A DNA stretch of 59,445 bases from Candidatus Omnitrophota bacterium (GCA_003154195.1 PMCS01000030.1:1-59445); one strand, 5' to 3'; counted from the first letter of the stretch, positions 26,587 through 35,620 are shown. A program made the numbers and translations. The notes: generated by a model from the sequence alone, not told the origin.

Positions 26587-27344
26587 AAAAAATTATTGCG
26601 ATAATTCCCGCCCGGATGGCTTCAACCCGTTTTCCCGGCAAACCCCTGGTGGATATTTGCGGAAAAACTATGATTGAGCATGTTTGGCGGCGCGTTAAGC
26701 TCAATAAAAATATAAGCGATATTTATATTGCCGCCTGCGACAGGGAAGTAAAAGGAGCGGCGGAACGTTTCGGCGCCAAAGTTATTATGACTTCCGATAA
26801 GCACAGCCGTTGTACCGACCGTATCGCCGAAGCTTGCCAGAAGCTGGACGCGCAAGGTGCCGGTTTCGATATAGTTTTAAATATCCAGGGTGACGAGCCC
26901 TTGCTTAACCCGGAAACTTTAGATTTATTGATTAAGCCTTTTTTAGAAGAAAAAGATATATCCTGCGTTAACTTAATTGAAACCCTGGAAACGGAAGAAG
27001 AAATAAATAGCTACAATAATGTTAAGGCGATCTTTGATCAGCAGGGGTTCGCTATGTATTTTTCCCGGCTTCCCGTCCCCAATGGTTTAAAAAACAAGCA
27101 TTACAAGCAGCTCGGCCTTTATGGTTTGACCAGAGAGATGGCTTTAGGGTATTCTAAAATGAAGGAAACTCCTTTAGAGATCGCCGAATCTGATGATATG
27201 CTCAGGTTTATCGAAAATGGTATCAAGGTGAAAGTCATCTTGTCGCCTTATAAAACTAAGGGAGTGGATACGCCCGGTGATCATAAAGTAATTACCAAAA
27301 TAATGGAAGCTGACTCTATATTCAGGAGGTATAAAAATCAATGA
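26583..27344 (+). CDS. kdsB: CMP-Kdo synthetase-like cytidylyltransferase
   Basis: A 253-residue KdsB homologue: IIAIIPARMASTRFPGKPL binds CTP, CTDRIAEA and NIQGDEPLLNP bind metal and sugar, and YFSRLPVP and GLYGLTREMAL are typical of CMP-Kdo synthetases. The known reaction activates Kdo or a close analogue with CMP. No Kdo-8-phosphate synthase is seen in this window; instead an HpcH aldolase precedes it and an SDR and a glycyl radical enzyme follow. It may thus activate a modified ulosonic acid. Overlaps both neighbours by 4 bp. Confidence 0.9.
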   Translation: MKKIIAIIPARMASTRFPGKPLVDICGKTMIEHVWRRVKLNKNISDIYIAACDREVKGAAERFGAKVIMTSDKHSRCTDRIAEACQKLDAQGAGFDIVLNIQGDEPLLNPETLDLLIKPFLEEKDISCVNLIETLETEEEINSYNNVKAIFDQQGFAMYFSRLPVPNGLKNKHYKQLGLYGLTREMALGYSKMKETPLEIAESDDMLRFIENGIKVKVILSPYKTKGVDTPGDHKVITKIMEADSIFRRYKNQ

Positions 27345-28117
27345 AGAAAAAAAACTTAACCGATAGTTTCAGCTTGAAAGGTAAAATCGCCGTGGTTACC
27401 GGTACTACCAAAGGTTTAGGCCAGGCTATTGCCCAGGCTTTGCTGGAGTCCGGAGCGGTGGTGGTCGCCCTTGATCGTTCCGACAATAGTTATTTGCCGA
27501 AAATCAGTAAATCCCTGGGTGGGGTTTTCAAACGAATCAAAGTTGACCTTTTGCAGGCGGAAGAATCTGATTTGGCAAAAATTATAATCTCTGTAAAGCA
27601 AGAATTTTCTCGTCTGGATATCCTGGTGAATAATGCCGGAATTTCCCGGCGCGGCGAAGTGGAAGCTTTTAGTGGGCAGGATTGGCAGGATGTATTAAAG
27701 GTAAACTTAACCGTACCGTTTTATTTATCCAAGGCTGCCGCTAAAATTTTCATTAAACAGAAATCAGGCAAAATTATTAACTTAGCTTCGATGCTTTCTT
27801 TCCAGGGAGGAATAAGAGTGCCTTCTTACGCCGTTTCCAAGCACGGTATCGTCGGTTTAACTAAAAGCTTTGCTAACGGCTTGGGCAAATATGGTATTAA
27901 TGTTAATGCCATCGCGCCGGGGTTTATGGCTACGGATTTAACTTTACCGTTGCAAAAAGATGAAAAACGTAATGAAGCGATTCTGCAAAGAATTTCCCTG
28001 GGCCGTTGGGGTAATGGCAGTGATTTAAAAGGCGTGGTATTATTTTTAGCTTCGGCGATGTCCGATTACCTCAACGGAGCGATTATCCCGGTTGATGGCG
28101 GGTACCTCAGCGCTTAA
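27341..28117 (+). CDS. Short-chain dehydrogenase/reductase
   Basis: A classical SDR of 258 residues. The cofactor motif TGTTKGLGQA, NNAGIS, the catalytic Ser in NLASML and the YAVSK pair are all intact. The family oxidises or reduces sugar or keto-acid hydroxyls with NAD(P). Its 4 bp overlap with kdsB and its place before the glycyl radical enzyme suggest it acts on an intermediate of the same sugar acid. A strong hairpin begins immediately after its TAA, so expression of the next genes may be partly separated. Confidence 0.88.
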   Translation: MKKKNLTDSFSLKGKIAVVTGTTKGLGQAIAQALLESGAVVVALDRSDNSYLPKISKSLGGVFKRIKVDLLQAEESDLAKIIISVKQEFSRLDILVNNAGISRRGEVEAFSGQDWQDVLKVNLTVPFYLSKAAAKIFIKQKSGKIINLASMLSFQGGIRVPSYAVSKHGIVGLTKSFANGLGKYGINVNAIAPGFMATDLTLPLQKDEKRNEAILQRISLGRWGNGSDLKGVVLFLASAMSDYLNGAIIPVDGGYLSA

Positions 28118-28151
28118 CCTAAAAAATGCCTGCCAGCAGGAATTTTTTAGG
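28118..28151. terminator. Hairpin after SDR gene (bidirectional terminator-like)
   Basis: Ten-base arms CCTAAAAAAT (28118-28127) and ATTTTTTAGG (28142-28151) are perfect complements. The inner CCTGC/GCAGG adds five pairs after one mismatch. The A-tract/T-tract arms suit a two-way intrinsic terminator. The hairpin begins at the base after the stop codon and its first 15 bases nearly repeat at 50627. Confidence 0.6.
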
Positions 28152-28168
28152 CTAAAAAGAAATAAATT

Positions 28169-30160
28169 ATGAAAATATCCGATACCCTTATCGAAAGTAT
28201 TAAAAAGGATACCGAAAGCTATTCAGCTTGGCTTAAAAAAATTAAGCTAACTGTCGACAAGGATTATTTTTTGGCGGGGCCGTTTGCTTCACCGGAATAT
28301 AAATCCTGGCCGCGCTATCATGATAATTTTCATTATCCCCTGGGCATGCGCAAAATGCTTAGCTTAGGTTTTGCCGGCATACGCGACGCCGCTTTAAGAA
28401 ATTCTCATAATTTTAAAGGAAACCAACGCGAATATCTTCTATTAACCCACGAAGTCTATAAAAATATAACCGGTTTAATCGCGCGATTCGCCGCTGTCGC
28501 TAAAGATAAAAATTTAGGCGATATCTACAGGATTTGTAATAATCTGTCAAGGCGTCCGCCCAAGACTTTTCAGGAGGCCTGCCAGGTGTATTGGTTTTGT
28601 GCGGTGCTAAGAATCGGCACCTCCACCATTGGCCGCATTGACCAGCATCTCTACCCATTTTATAAAGGTGATCGGAAAAAGGGGTTGATTGATTTAGATA
28701 AAGCTAAATTAATCATCGCGGAGTTATTGTACCGTTTTGAAAAACGGGGCGCGGCCAAAGGTGATACTTTACAAAATATAACTTTAGGAGGAAAAAATAG
28801 TTACGGTGAAGACGAAGCTAACGATTTAACCTATGCGATTTTGGAATTGGCGGCAGGGAACAAATACGTTGAGCCTAAAATAAATGTGCGTGTCCATCAA
28901 AATTCTTCTAAGCGTTTATGGAATTTAATTACCGAGCTTCAGATGAGCGGCCGGGGAATCTGCACTATCTTTAATGATGAGGCAATTATTAATGGGCTGA
29001 TAAAATACGGCCGGCCTAAAGAGGTTGCGTATAATTATTGCAATGACGGTTGTTCCGAAATAATTTTAGACGGGTTTGGCGAAACCTGGTTCCGCTATAT
29101 TGATTGCGTGAAGGCAATAGAACATGTATTATTTAACGGTGAAGAGAATCTGCCGAAGCGGAAAAAAATGCAGTATTATTCTAAAAATGAGGACTATCTT
29201 GAAGTAAAAGCTCCGGTGCAAAAGGGGCAAAAAACCGGCGATTTTTTAATGATGAATGATTTCCCCGCTTTTTATCGGGCTTACCTAAAACAGCTAAAAT
29301 ATCAAATTGATATTATGCTGCGTGAACCTTATAATAGTGATAAATACCCGATGCGTTTGTTTACTGCCGCAACCATGCCCGATGTTTTGGAGAAGGCCCG
29401 GGAGCCATACGCCAATAAGTCTTGCTACCATACTTATGGTCTATTTATCGGTTCGTTGGGCACGGCGGTAAATAGTTTAGCGGCAATTAAATATTTAATT
29501 TATGATAAAAAGATTTTAACCAAGCCGAAATTGCTTACCGCTTTACAAAATAATTTTGAAAGTTACCCACTTATTCAAAAACTTTGCCAACAGGCTCCTA
29601 AATTTGGCAATGACGATGATCTTGTCGATAAAATGGCAGTAGGCATTGCCGGTAAGTTTGCGGTCTGGGTCCGGGCGTATAAAGATAGCACCGGCCAGCC
29701 GATTCTCCCCGGCCTCTATAACCACTTATTCCACCATACCGCTTATAGCGTAGGAGCTACGCCGGATGGCCGTGATTTCGGTTCGGCAATCGGCGAGCAC
29801 ATTTCGCCTACTCCCGGGACAGCGTTTTCCGGGCCCACGGCAATTATAAATTCCGTATGTAAAATTAACGTCGGCGAACAGATTTTTGGCTCAACTTTGC
29901 ATCTTAACATTCCGGTAACATCGTTAAAGGGAACGGCTAATCCCCAGGATATTATTGCTGATTTAGCAAAAGTTTTTTGTCTTAAAGGAGGGTGTGTTCT
30001 AAACCTTAACGTTTTGGATTATCAAAAACTTATTGAAGCGCAGAAGCATCCTGAAAAATATAAAGATTTGCTGGTGCGCGTTTGGGGTTTTTCTTACTAT
30101 TTTGTAAATTTAAGTAAAGAGATGCAGGATCACGTTATCGCCCGGGCTAAAGCTTTATGA
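28169..30160 (+). CDS. Glycyl radical enzyme, GCxE (dehydratase/eliminase) type
   Basis: A 663-residue pyruvate-formate-lyase-like protein. The C-terminal RVWGFSYYFVNL holds the glycyl radical site (G640). NDGCSEI near residue 295 gives the thiyl Cys (C295) and a Glu two residues on, the GCxE pattern of choline lyase and diol dehydratases, not the CC pair of formate lyases. It is shorter than most relatives (usually 750-850). Its activase follows with a 4 bp overlap. Upstream lie an aldolase, KdsB-like enzyme and SDR, so it may dehydrate or cleave a sugar-acid precursor. Substrate is unknown; strict anaerobic function is expected. Confidence 0.88.
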   Translation: MKISDTLIESIKKDTESYSAWLKKIKLTVDKDYFLAGPFASPEYKSWPRYHDNFHYPLGMRKMLSLGFAGIRDAALRNSHNFKGNQREYLLLTHEVYKNITGLIARFAAVAKDKNLGDIYRICNNLSRRPPKTFQEACQVYWFCAVLRIGTSTIGRIDQHLYPFYKGDRKKGLIDLDKAKLIIAELLYRFEKRGAAKGDTLQNITLGGKNSYGEDEANDLTYAILELAAGNKYVEPKINVRVHQNSSKRLWNLITELQMSGRGICTIFNDEAIINGLIKYGRPKEVAYNYCNDGCSEIILDGFGETWFRYIDCVKAIEHVLFNGEENLPKRKKMQYYSKNEDYLEVKAPVQKGQKTGDFLMMNDFPAFYRAYLKQLKYQIDIMLREPYNSDKYPMRLFTAATMPDVLEKAREPYANKSCYHTYGLFIGSLGTAVNSLAAIKYLIYDKKILTKPKLLTALQNNFESYPLIQKLCQQAPKFGNDDDLVDKMAVGIAGKFAVWVRAYKDSTGQPILPGLYNHLFHHTAYSVGATPDGRDFGSAIGEHISPTPGTAFSGPTAIINSVCKINVGEQIFGSTLHLNIPVTSLKGTANPQDIIADLAKVFCLKGGCVLNLNVLDYQKLIEAQKHPEKYKDLLVRVWGFSYYFVNLSKEMQDHVIARAKAL

Positions 30161-30975
30161 ACGGTTTTATTACTAAAATACAAAGATTTTCTTTGCATGA
30201 CGGTCCCGGCATTCGGACTACTGTTTTTTTAAAAGGCTGCCCCCTGACTTGTGTTTGGTGCCAAAACCCCGAAACTATAGCTGAGTGTCCGGAGGTTTTA
30301 TTTTTAAACGCCCACTGCATAGGTTGTCGAAAATGTGTTAAGTCTTGTCCGAAAAAATGTTTCAGTTGGGACAATCAGATTAAATTTAACAGCGTTAATT
30401 GTAATCGTTGCGGCCTATGTATCGATAATTGCCCGGCAGAGGCTTTAAACTGGTCGTCTCATGAATTATCCAGTGATGATATTATACGAGAAGCAATAAA
30501 AGATAAGCTTTACTATGATTTGTCGGGGGGCGGGCTGACTCTTTCCGGCGGGGAGCCGTTGGCGCAGATAGGTTTTTGTTATGAATTGGCAAAGAAAGCA
30601 AAATCTTTAGGGTTACACATAACCATTGATACTTCCGGCTATGTACCCAGGGCAGCATTAGAGAAAATAATGCCTTTTGTTGATTTGTTTTTATTTGATA
30701 TAAAGTTCGTCGACCGCCGGTTGCATCAAAAATATACCGGCCAGCCGAATGACTTGATTTTAGGCAATTTTCAGCTATTATGTAAGCTTAAAAAGTTGGT
30801 TATTGTGCGTGTCCCTGTAATTACCGGGATAACTGACCGCCAGGACAATTTATTCCGAATAAATGATTTTATAAAACAGATCGATCCCGCGATAAAAATT
30901 GACTATATTCCTTTTAACGCTTTAATGTTAGAAAAGTATAAAATGTTGGGTAAAACTGTGTTGGCTAAGATTTAA
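30157..30975 (+). CDS. Glycyl radical enzyme activase (radical SAM)
   Basis: A 272-residue radical SAM protein with the cluster motif CPLTCVWC (C28, C32, C35) and DGPGIRTTVF, typical of glycyl radical activases. Two ferredoxin-type 4Fe-4S motifs follow (C54/57/60/64 and C82/85/88/92), an insert seen in activases of eliminase-type enzymes rather than of formate lyase. SGGEPL and DTSGY are further family marks. It would abstract hydrogen from G640 of the upstream enzyme. ATG 30157 overlaps the previous stop. Confidence 0.92.
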   Translation: MNGFITKIQRFSLHDGPGIRTTVFLKGCPLTCVWCQNPETIAECPEVLFLNAHCIGCRKCVKSCPKKCFSWDNQIKFNSVNCNRCGLCIDNCPAEALNWSSHELSSDDIIREAIKDKLYYDLSGGGLTLSGGEPLAQIGFCYELAKKAKSLGLHITIDTSGYVPRAALEKIMPFVDLFLFDIKFVDRRLHQKYTGQPNDLILGNFQLLCKLKKLVIVRVPVITGITDRQDNLFRINDFIKQIDPAIKIDYIPFNALMLEKYKMLGKTVLAKI

Positions 30976-31001
30976 CCGGTTTAACCTTTACGGCTTATAA
31001 T
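30972..31001 (+). promoter_or_regulatory. Weak candidate promoter before 31066
   Basis: A perfect TATAAT (30996-31001) lies 18 bases after TTAACC (30972-30977), a four-of-six match to the -35 consensus, in the 90 bp gap between the activase and the next gene. Nearby TTAACC copies make this uncertain. Confidence 0.3.
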
Positions 31002-31065
31002 TTTGTTGATATATTACTACGTTATTAACGATTAAAATATTAATGGTTTTTAAGATTGGAGGCGT

Positions 31066-31767
31066 ATGAGCTTTTTTAAAAGAGTAACGCGAAAGTTTTG
31101 GTCTTTGTGTTTTTACAGCCGTTTATCGCTGCACAGTTTATTGGGTTTGCCGGCGCAAACCAGTAAGGAAAGGCAGATATTTAAAGCAATATTTGACCAA
31201 TTGGCGGATAAGAAAATTAGGGTTTTCGAGTGGGGCAGTGGTTTTAGCACAGTTTATTATGCGCGGTATTTAAGAAAGAAAGCTATTTCATTTGAGTGGC
31301 ATGCTATTGATAACAATAAGCTATGGCATCAAAAGATTAAAAATATGGTAAAGGATAAAGGTTTTGACAATTGTATCAACCTTTACCTTAAGGAGTTTTT
31401 GCCTTTTTGGGAAAAACCCGGATGGGGTATTGTTCCTCCTCCTTGCGGAGTTTTTTCACCCAAAGAGGAGAATGAGTTATCCTATGTTAACTTTCCTAAG
31501 ACCATTAACGAAAAGTTTGACGTAATGATTATTGATGCCCGTTTTAGGCGGCATTGCCTTCCAGTTGCCAAAGAGGTTCTTGCTTCGCAAGGTATAATAG
31601 TTTTGCATGATGCTCAAAAGCCGCATTATCAAATCGGTGTGGAAAAGTTTCCTTTTCAGAGGTTTATCGATAGTGGTGCGTGGGCGCCTTTTCAGCCGAT
31701 ACCCAATAAGGTGTGGGTTGGGGTGGCCGATAATAAAAAATTATTTGATTCTTTAAATTGTTTTTGA
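31066..31767 (+). CDS. Putative class I methyltransferase-like protein
   Basis: A 233-residue protein. VFEWGSGFSTVYYARYL matches the glycine-rich SAM-binding loop, FEWHAIDNNKLW gives an acidic strand-2 position, and FDVMIIDARFRRHC and IIVLHDAQKPHY fit later Rossmann strands. This pattern is seen in methyltransferases and methyltransferase-like proteins linked to glycan loci. A good GGAGG ribosome site precedes the ATG. The N-terminal 30 residues are basic and aromatic. Whether it methylates, and what, is unknown. Confidence 0.6.
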   Translation: MSFFKRVTRKFWSLCFYSRLSLHSLLGLPAQTSKERQIFKAIFDQLADKKIRVFEWGSGFSTVYYARYLRKKAISFEWHAIDNNKLWHQKIKNMVKDKGFDNCINLYLKEFLPFWEKPGWGIVPPPCGVFSPKEENELSYVNFPKTINEKFDVMIIDARFRRHCLPVAKEVLASQGIIVLHDAQKPHYQIGVEKFPFQRFIDSGAWAPFQPIPNKVWVGVADNKKLFDSLNCF

Positions 31768-31781
31768 CCAACAAAAAAAGT

Positions 31782-33320
31782 ATGAAAAATTTTAAAGTAT
31801 TATTCGTATACCCTAACGGCAAGCTATTAAATCCGCCGCCTATTTCTATAGGTATTTTTACCGCCTTGCTTAAGCAGAATGGTTTCGAGGCCGGTTTATT
31901 TGATACCACGCTTTATGATGATAACCTGAAAAAAGGTTCCGATGAGGCTAAACAGGATAATTTGCAGGTCAGGCCTTTTGATTATGGCGAAAGGGGCGTA
32001 AGGTTGAAAGAAACCATTATGGAAGAAGATTTAGCTAAAAAAGTTGAGGACTTTAAGCCTGACTTGATTACTATATCTATATTGGAATGCACTTACGCTA
32101 TCGCTTTACGCGTGTTGAAAACTATGGAGAAATTTAATATTCCGGTTTTGGCGGGCGGGGTATTCACGACTTTTGCTCCCAAAATAGTTTTATCCAACAA
32201 GAGTGTAACGATGGCTTGTCTCGGTGAAGGTGAAGAAACTTTAGTTGAAGTTTGCCGGCGCATGGCCAATGGCGATGATTACTCCGATGTTGAAAACTTA
32301 TGGGTTAAAAAAGACGGAAAAATTATCACGAATAAATTGAGGAAACCGATAGACCTCAATAAGTTGCCCATCCCTGACTACAGCCTTTTTGAACCCCAAA
32401 GATTTTTTAGGCCGATGGCCGGTAAAGTTTATTTAACTATACCTATGGAAACTAATCGCGGCTGTCCTTATTCCTGTACTTTCTGCAATTCCCCGTCAGC
32501 CACCCAGCTTTATCGTGATAGCAAAGCAGGGGTATTTTTTCGTAAGAAATCCATAAAAAAAATAAAAGACGAAATTAAATTTTTAGTTAAAAAATGGAAC
32601 GCCGAGTACATATACTTTGCTTCCGACACTTTTCTAACTCTTACCGACAATGAGTTTGAGGAATTTGTAGATTTTTATAAAGACGTAAAGCTTCCTTTTT
32701 GGATACAGACACGGGTTGAGGTTGTCACCGAGTATAAAATAAAAAAGCTTAAAGAGATCGGTTGTCACCGGATGTCTATTGGCCTTGAGCACGGTAACAG
32801 TGAATTTCGCAAAAAAATATTAAAGAAAACATTTGATAACGATAAGATGGTTAAAGCATCCAAAATTATTGCTAAAGTGGGGATTCCTTTGACGGTTAAC
32901 AATATGATTGGTTTTCCCGATGAAACCCGAGCGCTTATTTTTGATACCATTGAGTTGAACCGGCAATTAACTTTTGACACGGTTAACGCGGTAGCCTTCG
33001 CGCCTTTTCACGGGACATCTTTGCATAAGCTTTGCGTAGAGAGAGGCTATATCAGTGAAAATTTTACCCCCGGTTCGATTAACGTAGACGTTTCACTGGA
33101 TATGCCGCAACTTTCTAAAGAAGAGATAAGGGGGCTGCAGAGAACGTTCGCTTTATATGCTAAAATGCCAAAAGATTATTGGCCAAAAATTGAGCGCGCA
33201 GAAAAGTTTGATGAAGAAGGCAACCGGGTGTTCAGCGAATTGAAAAAGATTTATCAGGAGAAATATTTTAATGAGATTTCACTGAACCCAAGCCCGAAGG
33301 GCGCAGCCCCGTTACCCTGA
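31782..33320 (+). CDS. B12-binding radical SAM protein
   Basis: About 512 residues. An N-terminal cobalamin-binding-like Rossmann domain (FVYPNGKLLNPPP to about 165) precedes a radical SAM core with RGCPYSCTFCNSP (first Cys near residue 228). The family includes radical methylases and other carbon-modifying enzymes acting on sugars and lipids. The last residues (NPSPKGAAPLP) are encoded within an inverted-repeat element, so the C-terminus may have been altered by it. ATG 31782 is taken; TTG 31758 lies inside the preceding gene. Substrate unknown. Confidence 0.82.
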   Translation: MKNFKVLFVYPNGKLLNPPPISIGIFTALLKQNGFEAGLFDTTLYDDNLKKGSDEAKQDNLQVRPFDYGERGVRLKETIMEEDLAKKVEDFKPDLITISILECTYAIALRVLKTMEKFNIPVLAGGVFTTFAPKIVLSNKSVTMACLGEGEETLVEVCRRMANGDDYSDVENLWVKKDGKIITNKLRKPIDLNKLPIPDYSLFEPQRFFRPMAGKVYLTIPMETNRGCPYSCTFCNSPSATQLYRDSKAGVFFRKKSIKKIKDEIKFLVKKWNAEYIYFASDTFLTLTDNEFEEFVDFYKDVKLPFWIQTRVEVVTEYKIKKLKEIGCHRMSIGLEHGNSEFRKKILKKTFDNDKMVKASKIIAKVGIPLTVNNMIGFPDETRALIFDTIELNRQLTFDTVNAVAFAPFHGTSLHKLCVERGYISENFTPGSINVDVSLDMPQLSKEEIRGLQRTFALYAKMPKDYWPKIERAEKFDEEGNRVFSELKKIYQEKYFNEISLNPSPKGAAPLP

Positions 33321-33446
33321 AATAATAATATTAAGGTTAGGGGCGTCCCGCACCTAAATATTTTATGTAGGGTAACGGGACAGCGTGAGGTGGTAGCCGA
33401 ATTTCCCGCCTGCGTTTCACTCGGCGGGATCCCGCTTCCTTAATAT
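33308..33446. repeat. Nested inverted-repeat element
   Basis: Three nested or tandem palindromes fill the longest gap. CCCGTTACCCT (33308-33318) pairs with AGGGTAACGGG (33369-33379); ATATTAAGG (33328-33336) pairs with CCTTAATAT (33438-33446); CCCGCC (33405-33410) pairs with GGCGGG (33423-33428). The left arm lies inside the end of the radical SAM gene. It resembles a small non-coding mobile or REP-type element; no ORF is seen in it. Confidence 0.55.
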
Positions 33447-33467
33447 AATTATCTAAAGAGGCGCTGA

Positions 33468-33497
33468 ATCCTGAGTGAACGGAGTGAGTCGAAGGAT
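33468..33497. repeat. Short palindromic repeat, GAGTGAACGGAGTGAG type
   Basis: ATCCT and AGGAT close a 30-base unit built around GAGTGAACGGAGTGAG. Similar short units of the form CCTGAGxGAA...AAGGA occur between genes in many environmental genomes. It ends 12 bases before the next ATG, and no clear ribosome site lies in between. A related-looking string (GAGTGAAGCGGAG) is near 40885. Confidence 0.4.
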
Positions 33498-33509
33498 GAT
33501 CAATCTACA

Positions 33510-34586
33510 ATGAATAAAATAAAGCTTCCCCTTAAGGTAGGAATAATCGGTTACGGTAAAGTTGGTAGAATACGCCACAAGTGTGTTGAAAATCATCCCC
33601 ATCTGGAATTGATCGGTATTTGTGATAGCGATCCTAAAGCGCTGCATAATTCTAAAATAAAACATTACGGCGATTATAAGCAGTTACTGGATAAAAATCC
33701 CGATATAGTTTTCGTGTGCACGTATAATCTCTATATTCCGGAAATTTCCATTGAGGCGATATCGAGGGGAATACATGTTTTTAGCGAGAAGCCGCCGGGC
33801 AGGAACCTGGAAGATGTTAAAGCGATCAAGCGGGCGGCAATAAATAATCCTTTTGCAAAAGTAAAATTTGGTTTTAATCACCGCTATCATGAGGGGGTAG
33901 CCGAAGCAAAAACCATTGTCGATAGCGGCCGTTTGGGTAAAATAATGTGGATGCGGGGCGTTTACGGAAAGGCCGGCGGCCAGGGATATGATTGCAATTG
34001 GCGTAATAATATAGAATTGTCCGGTGGAGGGATCCTCATCGATCAAGGCATCCATATGTTGGATTTATTTCGCTTTTTTTGCGGCGAATACGATGAAGTT
34101 AAAAGTTTTGTAGGGAATTCTTACTGGAAGGTGGGGGTAGAAGATAATGTTTTTGCTTTATTGCGTAACAGTAAAACCGCTCAAACCGCGATGATCCATT
34201 CGTCGGCAACGCAATGGCGGCATAAATTTTTACTGGAAATTTATATGGAAAAAGGCTATTTGGAAATTGATGGAATTTTGTCTTCAACGCGCACTTATGG
34301 AAGGGAAACTTTAAAAACCGCCCGGTGCGTTCTTGATGATAATAAATACCCTCTTCCTAACCCGCAGGAAAATATGACTTATTATGATAACGATAATTCC
34401 TGGCGTGATGAGATCAATGAATTTGTTGATTGCATCGTTGCCAACAAACCGATCAATAACGGCGGTATAGACGATGCGGTAAAAACAATGGAATTGGTTC
34501 AAAGAATTTATTGCGATGACAACGGCAAGCCTAACTTAGGTGCCGATTCGTTATCACGGCGCGCATTGTATGGGAGGGTATTATGA
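33510..34586 (+). CDS. Gfo/Idh/MocA family oxidoreductase
   Basis: A 358-residue NAD(P)-dependent oxidoreductase. VGIIGYGKVGRIRH opens the Rossmann fold, FSEKPPGRN contains the catalytic lysine, and GGGILIDQGIHMLDLFRFF carries the usual substrate-domain histidine. Family members oxidise or reduce sugar hydroxyls in nucleotide-sugar pathways. It overlaps the following gene by 4 bp. Its own start lies 12 bp after a palindromic repeat and has no obvious ribosome site. Substrate is not determinable. Confidence 0.88.
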   Translation: MNKIKLPLKVGIIGYGKVGRIRHKCVENHPHLELIGICDSDPKALHNSKIKHYGDYKQLLDKNPDIVFVCTYNLYIPEISIEAISRGIHVFSEKPPGRNLEDVKAIKRAAINNPFAKVKFGFNHRYHEGVAEAKTIVDSGRLGKIMWMRGVYGKAGGQGYDCNWRNNIELSGGGILIDQGIHMLDLFRFFCGEYDEVKSFVGNSYWKVGVEDNVFALLRNSKTAQTAMIHSSATQWRHKFLLEIYMEKGYLEIDGILSSTRTYGRETLKTARCVLDDNKYPLPNPQENMTYYDNDNSWRDEINEFVDCIVANKPINNGGIDDAVKTMELVQRIYCDDNGKPNLGADSLSRRALYGRVL

Positions 34587-35590
34587 AAAGCGTAGTTTTT
34601 TTGGATGATTTGAAAGAATCGGACATCCGTCCGGAGAAAATGTATGACGAATATAAAGAACTTCTTCGTCAGGATACGCTTAAGTATTTTTCTGACCATT
34701 CTTTGTTGGTAAAAGTTGCTTGCCCGGGATGTTTAAATAAAAATTCTAAAGGTGTTTTTAAAAAAGACGGTTTTAATTACTGTATATGTGACAAATGTGG
34801 TTCTTTTTTTGTTTCGCCGCGGCCCAGCGATGAAGCATTAAGGGATTTCTATAAGAATTCTCGAGCGGGTATCTTTTTGCGAAAGAAATTTTTGACCAAT
34901 ACTTTAGAATCGCGTTCAAAAAACATTTTTTCTTATCGTATCCAATGGATAACCGGGTTAGTTGAAGAATACGCGCCTTCGGCCAAGGTGTTTCTGGATT
35001 ATGGCACGCGGTATCCTACTTTTATGAAAGAATTAGATAATACCGGCATTTTTTCTTCTTTTTTTTCCGTAAAGCCGGAGTATTTTGGCCAGGAAGATCT
35101 TTTACCTAAAAATGTCAAAACTGCCGAAGCTAAATGTATTTTTAAAGAAGATATAGATGTGTTCGCGGCCTTTGAAATAGTGGAGAGAGTGTTTAGTCCT
35201 CGGGAATTATTCCGGCAAGCTTCCGCGGCATGCCGGAAAGGTGGGTTATTTATTATTACGTCAGCTACTTCCAGTGGTTTCGAATATCAGGTTTTAAAAG
35301 AACATTCTCCTAATATTATAGCTCCTGATCGCCTGAATATTTTAGCCCTGGAAGCATTGACCAATCAGATAGAAAAATCCGGTTTTGAAATAATTGAGGT
35401 TAGCACCCCCGGAAGGCTTGACGTGGAAATAGTAAAGAGGGTTTATGAAAAAAACCCCGGCATTCCGCTGGATTCGTTCTGGAAGTACATTTTTAATAAT
35501 CGCGATGCCAATGCGCTTCATTCTTTCCAGGAATACCTGCAGCAGTTTCGATTGAGTTCTCACGTGCGTATCGCCGCGATAAAGAAATAA
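34583..35590 (+). CDS. Zinc-ribbon methyltransferase-like protein with degenerate SAM motif
   Basis: A 335-residue protein. The front has two CxxC pairs (CPGCLN and CDKCGSFFVSPRPS), the zinc-ribbon typical of sugar C- and O-methyltransferases, then DFYKNSRAG. The SAM loop is degenerate: VFLDYGTRYPTFMKEL replaces VLDVGCGxGxxL, although FAAFEIVERVFSP fits the post-motif HVxxP region. It may be a weakly binding methyltransferase or a non-catalytic relative. Overlaps the previous gene by 4 bp. Confidence 0.65.
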   Translation: MKSVVFLDDLKESDIRPEKMYDEYKELLRQDTLKYFSDHSLLVKVACPGCLNKNSKGVFKKDGFNYCICDKCGSFFVSPRPSDEALRDFYKNSRAGIFLRKKFLTNTLESRSKNIFSYRIQWITGLVEEYAPSAKVFLDYGTRYPTFMKELDNTGIFSSFFSVKPEYFGQEDLLPKNVKTAEAKCIFKEDIDVFAAFEIVERVFSPRELFRQASAACRKGGLFIITSATSSGFEYQVLKEHSPNIIAPDRLNILALEALTNQIEKSGFEIIEVSTPGRLDVEIVKRVYEKNPGIPLDSFWKYIFNNRDANALHSFQEYLQQFRLSSHVRIAAIKK

Positions 35591-35620
35591 AAATACACAT
35601 AAATTAAAAGAGGTTGGGCT

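Noticed and set aside
28169-30160. Pyruvate formate lyase
   Set aside because: It has a GCSE motif rather than adjacent cysteines, and its activase has extra ferredoxin clusters.
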